This document shows, piece after piece, positions 1 through 8,893 of a DNA stretch of 64,000 nucleotides. A program made the position numbers and the translations under genes. The notes under the pieces are model-generated. The model was given only the letters and a program-made list of their open reading frames with translations, made no database searches and was not told where the DNA came from. The stretch's first letter is position 1; each line of letters opens with the position of its first letter. Location of the stretch: contig JAHDMJ010000009.1 of the NCBI GenBank assembly GCA_018436095.1, positions 62,001 to 126,000 of the forward strand. Reading direction: 5' to 3'. Origin of the DNA: Clostridia bacterium. Its GTDB lineage: Bacteria > Bacillota > Peptococcia > DRI-13 > UBA5745.

Positions 1-465
1 ATGCAAGAAGCCCTTGGGGCCGGCCAGGCAGCTCTTGAGACTGCTGATGGAGTTCTATCCAGCCTTAATAGTGCGGAAGGATGGGGCACTTGGGATTTGC
101 TGGGCGGCGGGCTGCTGTCGGATATGATAAAGCATGGCCATTTGGATAAAGCCCAGCAGCAGGTTGAGCATTTGCAGGTGCAATTGCGCCGTTTTAAAAC
201 AGAGCTGACCGATGTGAGGATTTCTGCGGATATGCAAGTCAGCATTGATGGTTTTTTATTCTTTGCGGACTATTTTTTCGACGGCTTGTTTGCGGATTGG
301 GCTGTCCTGGATAAAATTAATCAATCCCAAGCTCAGGTACAGAATACCAAAAGCCAGATCCAACATGTTATAAGTCGTTTAACTGCCATGTTTATCGCTG
401 CTGATGAAAACCTGGAAAATGAAAAGACAGTACTGAATGATTTAATTACGAAGGCAGCAATATGA
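1..465 (+). CDS. Hypothetical protein, probably 3' part of a gene cut by the window edge
   Basis: The frame is open from base 1 with an ATG there, so it may be either a true start or an internal methionine of a longer gene; this cannot be decided here. The visible 154 residues contain a glycine cluster (WDLLGGGLLSD, about residues 31-41) followed by helical, Q/K/L-rich stretches (about 48-75 and 105-150) that could form coiled coils. No signal peptide, clear membrane segment or catalytic motif is visible, and I do not recognise the family with confidence. A hairpin terminator follows about 55 bases downstream, so it is transcribed separately from dprA. Confidence 0.6.
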   Translation: MQEALGAGQAALETADGVLSSLNSAEGWGTWDLLGGGLLSDMIKHGHLDKAQQQVEHLQVQLRRFKTELTDVRISADMQVSIDGFLFFADYFFDGLFADWAVLDKINQSQAQVQNTKSQIQHVISRLTAMFIAADENLENEKTVLNDLITKAAI

Positions 466-518
466 AATTGTGAATTTAACCAATGAGACCAATGCAATCA
501 ATGCAATCAATGGAAGCC

Positions 519-547
519 GGCGGGCGTCTCATAATGAGGCGTCCGCT
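519..547 (+). terminator. Hairpin terminator after the first gene
   Basis: A GC-rich inverted repeat (GCGGGCGTCTC / GAGGCGTCCGC, loop ATAAT) followed by a short T-rich stretch closes the first transcription unit. It contains wobble pairs and its T run is interrupted, so efficiency is uncertain. Confidence 0.6.
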
Positions 548-655
548 TTATATTTATATGTAGAGGGGAAGAAAAGAGAGGCTTAATAGCAGTGAGCTCT
601 GTCAGTAGCACTTTACCGGTCTGGTGTGGGCCGCTCGGCTGCTCCTTTGGAAAAC

Positions 656-918
656 GTGCAAAAATGCAGGTTTGTTAGCGTTCACAGTGGCTAACTGAGC
701 AAAAATGCAGGTTTGTTAGCGTTTGAAGACTAGTTTTCGGCTGTGGCCAGTCGCTTTTGCCTATATCTAGTGCTGCGGCGAGGAAGTACACTCTATTCCG
801 ATGGGGCGACACACTTTAAACTTGAAATTTTGCACAAAAACAACGGGACAGCAGATACAAAGTTGAAATTTTGCTCAGTTAGCTGCCGCAAATAACCGCT
901 AACCTGCAATTTGAGCAG
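656..918. repeat. Interspersed CAAAA-core repeat cluster A (5 copies)
   Basis: The 571-base gap 466-1036 holds no credible gene. It contains two forward copies (656-680, 690-721) and three inverted copies (810-835, 851-883, 897-918) of a motif with core CAAAA(A/T)TGCAGGTTTGT. The forward copy at 690-704 (GCTAACTGAGCAAAA) is perfectly complementary to the inverted copy at 869-883. The same motif recurs at 19.45, 23.8-24.1, 33.47 and 45.0-45.4 kb, always between genes. Function unknown. Confidence 0.75.
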
Positions 919-976
919 CTTGTCACTGCCGCCCCCTTGCCCCGGCGTAATAGCGGAAAGCCGGCTCAATAATGCC

Positions 977-1005
977 TTGCAATAATTGGTATAATATGGT
1001 ATATT
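977..1005 (+). promoter_or_regulatory. Probable sigma-A promoter of dprA
   Basis: TTGCAA (977-982) and TATATT (1000-1005) are separated by 17 bases and lie about 30 bases before the dprA start. An alternative TATAAT lies at 990-995 but lacks a well-placed -35. Confidence 0.5.
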
Positions 1006-1036
1006 TAAGCCATGACCAGTCAAGGAAGGAGAATTT

Positions 1037-2296
1037 ATGGAGCCGGCGGAGAAAATGTGTTGGATGGCGCTGCAAAAAGAGATAAATGGCGATATTTACC
1101 CTATAGCGGAGAAATTAACTGCTTATTACGGAAACTTGACAGAATTTTGGCAAAGGAAAGATAGTATAGCTTTACCGGAGCTGTCTGAGACGATGCGGCA
1201 GAAGCTTATTTTAGCCCGGCAGCATTGCAGCCCCCAGCAGCTTTGGGAGGAGTGCAGCCGCAAGAAGATAGGTGTGGTCTGCTGTTTGGAGGAAAGCTAT
1301 CCCAAAGAGTTGTTGCATTTTTCCGGCTATCCGGTTATTCTTTATTATTATGGCCGGCAAGAGCTGTGGCATCAGCCCGCAGCTTCCATTGTCGGTAGCA
1401 GACGCTCCACTGCCTATGGCCGGAAGCTGGCTGAGGAGTTTGCCATTGCTTTGGCCCGGGCCGGATTCTGTATTGTCAGCGGCATGGCCAAAGGCATTGA
1501 CGCCGTTGCTCATGAAGGGGCGTTAGCTGCGGGCGGAGACTCTATTGCCGTATTAGGTTGCGGGGTAGATGTGCCCTACCCGCCGGAGAACCGCAGGCTA
1601 TACTGGCGGCTGTGGGAGGAAGGCTTGATTATTAGCGAGTACTTCCCGGGATCAAAGCCTTTGTCTTGGCATTTTCCCCAGCGCAACCGGCTGATCAGCG
1701 CTTTAGGCCGCTTTTTGCTGCTGGTTGAAGGGGAGGCCAGAAGCGGCGCTCTGATTACCTGCCAGTGGGCTGCCGACCAAGGCAAAGATGTTTGGGCTTT
1801 GCCCGGGCCGGTCACAAACCCCTCCAGCATTGGCCCTTTGCAATTGATTCAAGACGGCGCCCAGCTTGCAATTACGCCGGAGGATATATTAAGAGCCTAT
1901 TTGCCTCCGTCTTACGGAATAATGGCAGCCGGCCATCAAAAAGAAAAAAGGAAACCGGACCAGGGGGATTGCCGAAAGGCAAACCCATATTCAAATCGAA
2001 ATACCAATTTAGGCAAAGGCTCAAATTCAAATTTAAATTCATTTTCAATTGCCAATTCAAGGTCAAAACCAAGCCCATGTCAGCAGCAGCTTTTTTTATC
2101 CCAGAAGGAGGCTTTAGCATCGGTATCACCGGAAGAAAAAGCGCTTTTTCAGGATATCAGCTACTCTCCGGTTCATATCGATACCCTGCTGGCAGACCGC
2201 CCGGCTTTGGCGGGCGATGTTTATTTAGGCTTGACAAATCTTCTTGCATTGCGTTTAATTGAGAAGTTACCAGGGGACTACTATCAGCGTATATAG
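1037..2296 (+). CDS. dprA: DNA processing protein DprA (Smf)
   Basis: DprA binds incoming single-stranded DNA in the cytoplasm and loads RecA during natural transformation; it is also widespread in non-competent bacteria. The Rossmann-like core is clear: IVGSRRSTAYGRKLAEEF (about residues 118-135), SGMAKGIDAVAHEGAL, LGCGVDVPYPPENRRLY, the FPQRNRLISALG segment and SGALITCQWAADQG. A C-terminal winged-helix-like region (about 365-415) follows. Between core and tail, about residues 310-345, lies an Asn/Ser/Lys-rich low-complexity linker (NPYSNRNTNLGKGSNSN) absent from most DprA proteins I know. A strong AAGGAAGGAG site precedes the ATG. It heads the dprA-topA-trmFO-xerC run as in Bacillus. Confidence 0.95.
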   Translation: MEPAEKMCWMALQKEINGDIYPIAEKLTAYYGNLTEFWQRKDSIALPELSETMRQKLILARQHCSPQQLWEECSRKKIGVVCCLEESYPKELLHFSGYPVILYYYGRQELWHQPAASIVGSRRSTAYGRKLAEEFAIALARAGFCIVSGMAKGIDAVAHEGALAAGGDSIAVLGCGVDVPYPPENRRLYWRLWEEGLIISEYFPGSKPLSWHFPQRNRLISALGRFLLLVEGEARSGALITCQWAADQGKDVWALPGPVTNPSSIGPLQLIQDGAQLAITPEDILRAYLPPSYGIMAAGHQKEKRKPDQGDCRKANPYSNRNTNLGKGSNSNLNSFSIANSRSKPSPCQQQLFLSQKEALASVSPEEKALFQDISYSPVHIDTLLADRPALAGDVYLGLTNLLALRLIEKLPGDYYQRI

Positions 2297-2381
2297 GAAA
2301 TAGAAGCCTGGTTTAAAATGATAGAGAGAAACGCGAAGTGAGAAAAGCGCAGAAATTTATTAAGACTGAGTAGGTGAGGGT

Positions 2382-4508
2382 ATGTCGAAAACCTTAGTTG
2401 TAGTAGAGTCACCGGCAAAGGCGAAAACCATAGGTAAATTCCTGGGGAAAAAATATACCGTGAAGGCTTGTATGGGCCATGTCCGGGATTTGCCCAAAAG
2501 CCAGTTCGGCATCGATATGGATAATGACCTGGCTTTAAAGTACATTACCATCAGGGGTAAAGGCGAGCTGGTTCAGGAATTAAAATCTATGGCGCAAAAA
2601 AGCGACCACGTCTTGCTGGCCACAGACCCTGACCGGGAAGGGGAAGCAATTGCCTGGCATTTGGGGGAGCTTTTACAGCTGGATACCCAGAAAAAATGCC
2701 GCATCGAATTCAATGAGATTACTAAGAAAACCGTAGAAGATGCGGTAAAACATCCCAGGCCCATCGATATTCACCGGGTGGAAGCCCAGCAGGCCAGAAG
2801 GGTATTAGACAGAATCGTGGGCTATAAACTGAGCCCTTTATTATGGAAAAAAGTTAGGAAAGGCTTATCGGCAGGCCGGGTGCAGTCCGTAGCCTTACGC
2901 TTGATTTGCGATAGAGAAAAAGAAGTCCAGGACTTTGTACCCGAGGAATATTGGGAGCTCAAAGCTAAGCTGGCCAAAGAAAAAGAGCAATTTTTCTCCC
3001 GTCTCCACCAAATTGATGGCAAAAAGGCCCGTTTAGGCACTGCCGCCGAGGTTGAGAAAGTAAAAAGTGATGTAGCTGATGAGCTTTTTACGGTCAAATC
3101 CGTAAAAATGAAGGCTCAAACCCGCAATCCATCTCCGCCCTTTACGACCAGCAGCTTGCAGCAAGAGGCTTTCCGCAAATTTAGCTTTACGGCCAAGCGT
3201 ACGATGATGATTGCCCAGCAGCTATATGAAGGTTTAGACCTGAGCAAGGAAGAAGGAACGGTAGGTCTGATCACCTATATCCGTACGGATTCCACCAGAA
3301 TCAGCGAGGAAGCTCAAACGGAAGCTCTGGAGTATATCGAAAAGACCTATGGCAGCAACTATCGTCCTAAGACGCCCCGGGTATACAGCAAAAAAGGCAA
3401 AATTCAGGATGCCCACGAAGGTATCCGGCCCAGCTCCGTCCATCGCAGCCCCGAATCGGTGAAGCCTTTTCTAACGGCGGAACAATATAAGCTATATAAA
3501 CTGATTTGGGAACGTTTTCTGGCTTCCCAAATGGCTTCCTTGGAGCAGGATGTCACTACGGCGGATTTCCAAGTGAAAAATTACACCTTTCGCAGCACCG
3601 GCATTATCGTCACTTTCCCCGGTTTTACCCGTTTATATGAGGAAGGGAAGGACGCTAAGGCCACAGGTACTGAGGGAGAAGGCGAGGAAGAAAGCGCTGT
3701 GGTTTTGCCTGCCCTGACAGAGGGGGAAAAGCTGCCCTTGAAAAAATGGCAGGAAAAACAAAACTTCACTCAGCCGCCCCCCCGCTTTACGGAAGCGTCG
3801 CTGATCAAAGCGCTGGAAGAAATCGGTGTGGGCCGGCCCAGTACCTATGCTCCCACTATCGATACCATTGTGACCAGGGGCTACGTACTAAAAGAGAAAA
3901 AAATGTTCCTGCCCACAGAACTGGGCGGCTTGGTTGTGGACCTGCTAAAGCAGCACTTTCCCAATATCATCGACAGGGAATTTACGGCCAATATGGAAAA
4001 ACAACTGGATGACATTGAAGAAGGGGACAGCCGCTGGAAAGAAATCATTTACGATTTTTATCATCCCTTCATCAAAGAACTGGAAGAAGCCGAAGCTAAA
4101 ATCGGCCACGTGGAGCTCACCGATGAAGTCACCGACGTCATCTGCGAAAAATGCGGCCGCAATATGGTTATCAAGCATGGGCGCTATGGCAAGTTCCTTG
4201 CCTGTCCCGGTTTTCCCGAGTGCCGCAATACTAAACCGATATTAAACACGCTAAAGGAAATCAAATGCCCCAAATGCGGCAAAGGCGATGTGGTGGTACG
4301 GCAGACGAAACGCAAGAAAAAGTTTTACGGCTGCAGCTTATTTCCGGAATGTGATTTTACCTCCTGGTATGAGCCTACAGGCCAGCTATGCCCCCTTTGC
4401 GGCAAGGCGTTGGTGAAAAAACCCACAAAAACAGAAACAAAAATTGTCTGCAGCGATGAAAAATGTACTTACCGGCACATAGCCGACGAAAAGTCTGAAG
4501 ACGAGTAA
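2382..4508 (+). CDS. topA: DNA topoisomerase I
   Basis: Type IA topoisomerase that relaxes negative supercoils by nicking one strand through a 5'-phosphotyrosine. The 708-residue protein starts with the TOPRIM domain (VVESPAKAKTIGKFLG, then DPDREGEAIAWH with its acidic metal ligands). The catalytic tyrosine is in GLITYIRTDSTRIS near residue 299. The C-terminus carries three four-cysteine zinc-ribbon modules (starting CEKCGRNM, CPKCGKGD and CPLCGKAL) that bind single-stranded DNA. It is essentially full length for a Firmicute TopA. It lies between dprA and trmFO, a conserved arrangement. Confidence 0.97.
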   Translation: MSKTLVVVESPAKAKTIGKFLGKKYTVKACMGHVRDLPKSQFGIDMDNDLALKYITIRGKGELVQELKSMAQKSDHVLLATDPDREGEAIAWHLGELLQLDTQKKCRIEFNEITKKTVEDAVKHPRPIDIHRVEAQQARRVLDRIVGYKLSPLLWKKVRKGLSAGRVQSVALRLICDREKEVQDFVPEEYWELKAKLAKEKEQFFSRLHQIDGKKARLGTAAEVEKVKSDVADELFTVKSVKMKAQTRNPSPPFTTSSLQQEAFRKFSFTAKRTMMIAQQLYEGLDLSKEEGTVGLITYIRTDSTRISEEAQTEALEYIEKTYGSNYRPKTPRVYSKKGKIQDAHEGIRPSSVHRSPESVKPFLTAEQYKLYKLIWERFLASQMASLEQDVTTADFQVKNYTFRSTGIIVTFPGFTRLYEEGKDAKATGTEGEGEEESAVVLPALTEGEKLPLKKWQEKQNFTQPPPRFTEASLIKALEEIGVGRPSTYAPTIDTIVTRGYVLKEKKMFLPTELGGLVVDLLKQHFPNIIDREFTANMEKQLDDIEEGDSRWKEIIYDFYHPFIKELEEAEAKIGHVELTDEVTDVICEKCGRNMVIKHGRYGKFLACPGFPECRNTKPILNTLKEIKCPKCGKGDVVVRQTKRKKKFYGCSLFPECDFTSWYEPTGQLCPLCGKALVKKPTKTETKIVCSDEKCTYRHIADEKSEDE

Positions 4509-4523
4509 AAAAGGGTGAACACA

Positions 4524-5855
4524 TTGAAAAAAAACTCTGGGGTAACCGTTATAGGCGCGGGCCTGGCAGGCTGCGAAGGAGCTTGGCAATTAGCCCGGCG
4601 TGGCATACCGGTGACTTTATATGAAATGAGGCCGGTAAAAAACACCCCTGCCCATCATACGGACCGTTTTGCGGAACTGGTTTGCAGCAATTCCCTGCGG
4701 GCAGCAGGCCTAACGAATGCTGTAGGTTTGCTGAAAGAGGAAATGCGGCGGCTGGGCTCTTTGATTATGGAATGCGCCGATGCTTGCCGGCTGCCGGCCG
4801 GTGAAGCCCTGGCTGTAGACAGACTAGGCTTTTCCCAAATGGTAACCGATCGGATTCTGGCCCATCCTTTGATTGAGGTAAGGCGGGAAGAGGTTTGCTG
4901 TTTGCCTGAGGAAGGGATTACGCTGCTGGCCAGCGGTCCCCTGACCAGCCCGGAACTGGCAGGCTATTTACAGAAATTGAATAGTTCTGAGGAACTTTAT
5001 TTTTACGATGCTGCCGCTCCCTTGATTGCGGTGGAATCCTTGGACCAGACTAAAGGTTTTTGGGCTTCCCGCTATGATAAAGGGGAGAAGGATTATTTTA
5101 ATTGTCCGCTAAGCAAAGAGGAATATCAGCAGTTTTATGAAGCCCTGATCGAAGCTCAGGTGACACCGGCCAGGGAGTTTGAGAAAGAGCGGTTCTTTGA
5201 AGGCTGTATGCCGGTGGAGGTTTTGGCCCGCCGGGGGCCTAAGACCCTGTTGTTTGGCACCATGAAGCCTGTAGGCTTAACCGACCCCCGGGATGACCGG
5301 CGGCCTTATGCCGTAGTGCAATTGCGGCAAGACGACCGGGCTTTGACGCTAATGAATATGGTAGGCTTCCAAACCCGTTTGACCCGCCCGGAGCAAAGAC
5401 GGGTTTTCCGGTTGATCCCGGCTTTGGCTAATGCAGAATTTGTCCGTTACGGCATGGTTCACCGCAATACTTTTTTAAATTCTCCTTGTTTACTGGGAGC
5501 CGACGGCCGGTTAAAAACCAAAAAAAATATTTTTGTGGCGGGTCAAATGACGGGAGTGGAGGGCTATGTAGAATCTGCCGCTTCCGGACTTGCCATGGGA
5601 ATCAACGCCGCTTTGGCCTATTGGGAAAGGGAGACAGTGACATTTCCTGTGGATACGGCTATAGGCGCTTTGCTCAATTATATTGTCACTGCCGAGCCGA
5701 AGCACTTTCAACCGATGAATGTCAACTTCGGCTTGATGCCGCCTTTAGAGTCGGCCCCGAAAGACAAAAAGCTAAGAAGTCAAATGATGGCCGACCGGGC
5801 CCTTAAGTCTTTAAGCACTTTTTTGGCAGAGGCCAAATGGAGCGAAGGCATATAA
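4524..5855 (+). CDS. trmFO: Methylenetetrahydrofolate-tRNA-(uracil-5-)-methyltransferase TrmFO
   Basis: Flavoprotein that methylates U54 of tRNAs to ribothymidine using methylene-tetrahydrofolate and reduced FAD. The N-terminal dinucleotide-binding fold is visible as [17 protein letters not shown], followed by LYEMRP and a conserved LVCSNSLR stretch; the catalytic-cysteine-type [14 protein letters not shown] segment and the C-terminal FAD-site [19 protein letters not shown] are present. I chose the TTG at 4524, which sits 6 bases after AAAGGGTG; the GTG at 4515 has no usable ribosome binding site. Only about 15 bases separate it from topA, so the two are probably cotranscribed. Confidence 0.95.
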   Translation: MKKNSGVTVIGAGLAGCEGAWQLARRGIPVTLYEMRPVKNTPAHHTDRFAELVCSNSLRAAGLTNAVGLLKEEMRRLGSLIMECADACRLPAGEALAVDRLGFSQMVTDRILAHPLIEVRREEVCCLPEEGITLLASGPLTSPELAGYLQKLNSSEELYFYDAAAPLIAVESLDQTKGFWASRYDKGEKDYFNCPLSKEEYQQFYEALIEAQVTPAREFEKERFFEGCMPVEVLARRGPKTLLFGTMKPVGLTDPRDDRRPYAVVQLRQDDRALTLMNMVGFQTRLTRPEQRRVFRLIPALANAEFVRYGMVHRNTFLNSPCLLGADGRLKTKKNIFVAGQMTGVEGYVESAASGLAMGINAALAYWERETVTFPVDTAIGALLNYIVTAEPKHFQPMNVNFGLMPPLESAPKDKKLRSQMMADRALKSLSTFLAEAKWSEGI

Positions 5856-5897
5856 AGAAATAAAAGTAAAAAGAGTATAGAAAAAGGGGTATAAAAA

Positions 5898-6803
5898 ATG
5901 AAGCTGGCTCAGGCTTTAGACCAGTTCTATTTTTATCTTCAGGACGAAAAAAACCTGTCGCCGTTAACCCTCTTATCTTACAGTAAAGATTGGAACAGCT
6001 TTTTAGGCTGGCTGGAAGAGCAGGGACAGGATATTTCCCTGCTGGAAGTTGAAAATATTACCGAGAATACGGTTCGCAAATATTTGTATTACATGAACCA
6101 AAAAGGGCGGTCCAGATCCACGATAAACCGCCATTTAGCAGCGATGAAAAGCTTTTATAAATTTATGCTGCGCAAAAGGTATTTACAAGACAGCCCTTTA
6201 CAAGACCTGGCTATGGGGAAGTTGCCAAAAAAATTGCCTCATTATTTGGACTTAAACGAAATGATTCGGGTAATTGAGGCTCCCGATGAAAGTACGGAAG
6301 GAGGGATAAGAGACCGGGCCATTATGGAAGTCCTTTATGGCAGCGGTTTACGGGTATCAGAGCTGGTGGGACTGACTTTGGAGGATGTGGATTTTACAGC
6401 GAATTGGGCCAGGGTATCCGGCAAAGGCGGCAGGCAGAGAATGGCGCCTCTAAGCAGTTTTGCTGTAAAATACCTGAAAATGTATAGAGATATTACCCAG
6501 GATAAACGGCAGCAAACGGGAGTCAAGAGCATATTTTTAAATTTGCGGGGGGGCTCCCTGACGGACCGGGCTGTACGGGATATCGTACATAAATACTGCC
6601 TGCAAACGGGCGCAAAAGAAATACTGTCGCCCCACGGCTTTCGCCATAGTTTTGCCACCCATTTGCTGGACAATGGGGCAGACCTGAGAGTGGTGCAGGA
6701 GCTTTTGGGCCACAGGCGTATTTCGTCTACACAGATTTACACCCATGTTTCCCGAACAAAACTGAAAAAAGTTTACCATTACGCCCATCCCAGGGCAAAA
6801 TAG
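5898..6803 (+). CDS. xerC: Tyrosine recombinase XerC/CodV family
   Basis: Site-specific recombinase expected to act with a partner Xer protein at the chromosome dif site to resolve dimers. The 301 residues comprise an N-terminal SAM-like DNA-binding domain (about 1-90) and a catalytic domain carrying the family residues: Arg in GSGLRVSEL (about 151), Lys in SGKGGRQR, His/Arg in HGFRHSFATH, His in LLGHRRISS and the nucleophilic Tyr in TQIYTHVS (about 280). The position between trmFO and codY matches Bacillus codV, but the usual downstream hslV and hslU genes are absent. XerD-type function cannot be excluded on sequence alone. Confidence 0.9.
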   Translation: MKLAQALDQFYFYLQDEKNLSPLTLLSYSKDWNSFLGWLEEQGQDISLLEVENITENTVRKYLYYMNQKGRSRSTINRHLAAMKSFYKFMLRKRYLQDSPLQDLAMGKLPKKLPHYLDLNEMIRVIEAPDESTEGGIRDRAIMEVLYGSGLRVSELVGLTLEDVDFTANWARVSGKGGRQRMAPLSSFAVKYLKMYRDITQDKRQQTGVKSIFLNLRGGSLTDRAVRDIVHKYCLQTGAKEILSPHGFRHSFATHLLDNGADLRVVQELLGHRRISSTQIYTHVSRTKLKKVYHYAHPRAK

Positions 6804-6844
6804 CAGAAAGAATAAGAAAATAGATATAATTCTAAAATCTTTTC

Positions 6845-6873
6845 TTGCACTTAAGAGAAATATCTCATATACT
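6845..6873 (+). promoter_or_regulatory. Probable codY promoter
   Basis: TTGCAC (6845-6850) and TATACT (6868-6873) are separated by 17 bases in the 184-base gap before codY. The spacer and flanks contain several copies of a GAGATATTT-like sequence. No good match to the AATTTTCWGAAAATT CodY box was seen. Confidence 0.6.
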
Positions 6874-6987
6874 GGAGTACAGATAAAAAAAATATCTCAA
6901 TAATACTGTTATCCATGTGCGAAAGCAAGGGATAGCCAATAGGTTAATGATTATAATAAATAAGGCTGAAGGCAGGAGGAATATTAG

Positions 6988-7782
6988 ATGAAAAATTTAT
7001 TAGAAAAGTCCAGGACATTAAACAAGTTATTGCAAAAGGCTTCGGGTCATCCGGTGGAGTTTACGGAAATGGCAAGGGTGCTGGGGGATTTAATCAATGC
7101 CAACATTTATATAGCCGGCAGAAGCGGTCATCTTTTGGGCTATTCATTTATGGATGAATTTGGCTGTCCGGCATTGGAAAGCTTTTTTGCCAATAACGGC
7201 GCTATTACGGAAAGCCACAATGAAGCCTTGCTGCGGGTACCGCAGACAGCTTTAAATATGCATAGTGAGCGCAAAGACTGTGTATTGGATGATATTGGGG
7301 ACGGCTGCAATTATGAGGGGAAAGTAACCACTATCGTACCCATTATTGTCAGCGGTCAGCGTCAGGGCACCCTGGTATTAACAAAGTTCGATAAGCAGGA
7401 ATTTGACTATGAGGACACAATTTTGGCAGAGTACGGTGCCATGGTTATCGGCATGGAAATTTTAAGGGCCCGTTCCGAGAGAATTGAGGAAGAGGCCAGA
7501 CAGAAGGCTGCCGTTCAAATTGCCATCGGCACTTTGTCTTATTCCGAGCAAGAGGCCATAGAACATATTTTTGAAGAGCTTAACGGCAAAGAAGCCTTAT
7601 TGGTGGCCAGCAAGATAGCCGACCGGGTAGGCATTACCAGATCCGTAATTGTCAACGCCTTGAGGAAATTCGAGAGCGCCGGCGTTATTGAGACGAAATC
7701 CTTGGGGATGAAAGGCACTTATATCCGGATCCTCAATGATAACCTTCTTGAAGAGTTAGAAAAAAGGCGCAAAAACAGATAA
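6988..7782 (+). CDS. codY: GTP-sensing global transcriptional repressor CodY
   Basis: CodY represses amino-acid, nitrogen and stationary-phase genes in Firmicutes when GTP and branched-chain amino acids are plentiful. The 264-residue length is typical. The N-terminal GAF effector domain spans about 1-155 ([28 protein letters not shown]), and the C-terminal winged helix-turn-helix is evident in [20 protein letters not shown] and [17 protein letters not shown] (about 205-245). A GCAGGAGGA site lies just before the ATG. It has its own upstream promoter, and its 3' end abuts the repeat-derived rpsB promoter hairpin. A CodY gene supports a Firmicute assignment. Confidence 0.96.
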   Translation: MKNLLEKSRTLNKLLQKASGHPVEFTEMARVLGDLINANIYIAGRSGHLLGYSFMDEFGCPALESFFANNGAITESHNEALLRVPQTALNMHSERKDCVLDDIGDGCNYEGKVTTIVPIIVSGQRQGTLVLTKFDKQEFDYEDTILAEYGAMVIGMEILRARSERIEEEARQKAAVQIAIGTLSYSEQEAIEHIFEELNGKEALLVASKIADRVGITRSVIVNALRKFESAGVIETKSLGMKGTYIRILNDNLLEELEKRRKNR

Positions 7783-7797
7783 AAAAATTCAAACCCC

Positions 7798-7826
7798 TTG
7801 TATTTTTTCTACTGATGCGTTATAAT
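7798..7826 (+). promoter_or_regulatory. rpsB promoter embedded in a partial copy of the tandem hairpin repeat
   Basis: TTGTAT (7798-7803) and TATAAT (7821-7826) are spaced by exactly 17 bases. The spacer is 16/17 identical to that of the rpsO promoter at 44355-44383, and the preceding A-rich arm and CCC loop match as well. Such spacer identity between unrelated promoters implies common descent from a repeat element. Confidence 0.8.
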
Positions 7827-7830
7827 AACC

Positions 7831-7960
7831 AGCGGTGTAAATCCACACGCCTTTGGACCGGAAGCCAAGTGCCCGTAAGGGTGGCGCGCCGGGTTGAAGA
7901 AGGCGGAGGCTTCGGCAGGGGAGATTCCCTGTTGCCGGAGAAAAACAAAAAATGAAGGAG
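7831..7960 (+). promoter_or_regulatory. Structured rpsB mRNA leader (candidate)
   Basis: The roughly 135 bases between the promoter and the ribosome binding site contain several hairpins: GTGT/ACAC at about 7838-7852, a CCCGTAAGGG tetraloop hairpin, and CGGCAGGG...CCCTGTTGCCG near 7912-7936. A leader of this kind is where ribosomal protein S2 could repress its own translation, but I could not match a known S2 leader family. Confidence 0.4.
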
Positions 7961-7968
7961 GTGTTCGT

Positions 7969-8712
7969 ATGGGCGTTATTTCCATGAAGCAATTATTGGA
8001 AGCAGGTGTGCACTTTGGTCATCAGACCCGCAGATGGTGCCCCAAAATGGCCCCATACATCTTTACGGAGAGAAACGGTATCTATATTATCGATCTGCAG
8101 AAGACCGTAAAGAAAGTTGATGAAGCTTACGAATTTATCCGTGCCACAGTTACCGAAGGCAAGCACATCATGTTCGTAGGCACTAAGAAGCAGGCTCAGG
8201 AGACCGTTAAGGAAGAAGCTGAGCGTTGCGGTATGTTTTACGTAAATGAGAGATGGCTGGGCGGCACCTTGACCAACTACCCCACCATCCAAAAGCGGAT
8301 CCAGCGTCTTAAAGAGCTGGAAAAAATGGAGGAAAACGGCACTTTTGATGTATTGCCCAAGAAAGAAGTGGCAAAACTTAAAGGTGAGATGGAAAAACTG
8401 GAACGTTTTCTGGGCGGTATCAAGGATATGCCCGGTTTGCCCGGCGCTATTTTCGTCATTGATCCCCGGAAAGAGCACATCGCCATTGCAGAGTGCCATC
8501 GTTTAGGTATTCCTATTGTAGCTATCGTGGATACCAACTGTGATCCCGATGAGATCGATTATGTTATTCCCGGCAACGACGACGCTATCCGGGCCGTAAA
8601 GCTCCTGGCTGCCAAAATGGCTGACGCTGTTTTAGAGGCTAACCAAGGTCAGGCTGCCGAAGAGGCTCAGATGATGGAAGAAGCGGCTATGGCTGCTGAA
8701 GAAGCGATGTAG
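7969..8712 (+). CDS. rpsB: 30S ribosomal protein S2
   Basis: Structural protein of the small subunit, needed for S1 or mRNA docking. The protein begins [20 protein letters not shown], with the family hallmarks [34 protein letters not shown] and [16 protein letters not shown], and ends in a Glu/Met/Ala-rich tail. The start at 7969 follows AAGGAGGTG by a normal distance; in-frame methionines further upstream would lie in the leader. It is 247 residues, typical in length. It precedes tsf as in almost all bacteria, but an intrinsic terminator lies between the two. Confidence 0.97.
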   Translation: MGVISMKQLLEAGVHFGHQTRRWCPKMAPYIFTERNGIYIIDLQKTVKKVDEAYEFIRATVTEGKHIMFVGTKKQAQETVKEEAERCGMFYVNERWLGGTLTNYPTIQKRIQRLKELEKMEENGTFDVLPKKEVAKLKGEMEKLERFLGGIKDMPGLPGAIFVIDPRKEHIAIAECHRLGIPIVAIVDTNCDPDEIDYVIPGNDDAIRAVKLLAAKMADAVLEANQGQAAEEAQMMEEAAMAAEEAM

Positions 8713-8824
8713 CCAGTCCAAACCGGACATAATACTAATCTGCAATTAAAACGAGGTTTTAATTTGCCGCACAAAGTGCGGCAGTAGGCAGAGTCCCACG
8801 CAGAATAGTATAAACTGCCAAACC

Positions 8825-8854
8825 GGGCGGGGGATAAGCCCCTGCCCTTTTTTT
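8825..8854 (+). terminator. Intrinsic terminator between rpsB and tsf
   Basis: GGGCGGGGG and CCCCTGCCC form a strong GC stem followed by seven T residues (8848-8854). The gap also holds a GCCGCAC/GTGCGGC hairpin near 8764. Together they could attenuate readthrough and lower tsf output relative to rpsB. Confidence 0.85.
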
Positions 8855-8893
8855 GAAAAGCGATGATGACAAGCAAGGGAGGATACCTATAGC

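Noticed and set aside
690-918. Integron attC sites in the CAAAA-core clusters
   Set aside because: Core GTTRRRY/RYYYAAC boxes do not occur with proper spacing and there are no cassettes or integrase nearby.
6820-6850. CodY box for autoregulation upstream of codY
   Set aside because: The best candidate (ATAATTCTAAAATCT) differs too much from AATTTTCWGAAAATT.
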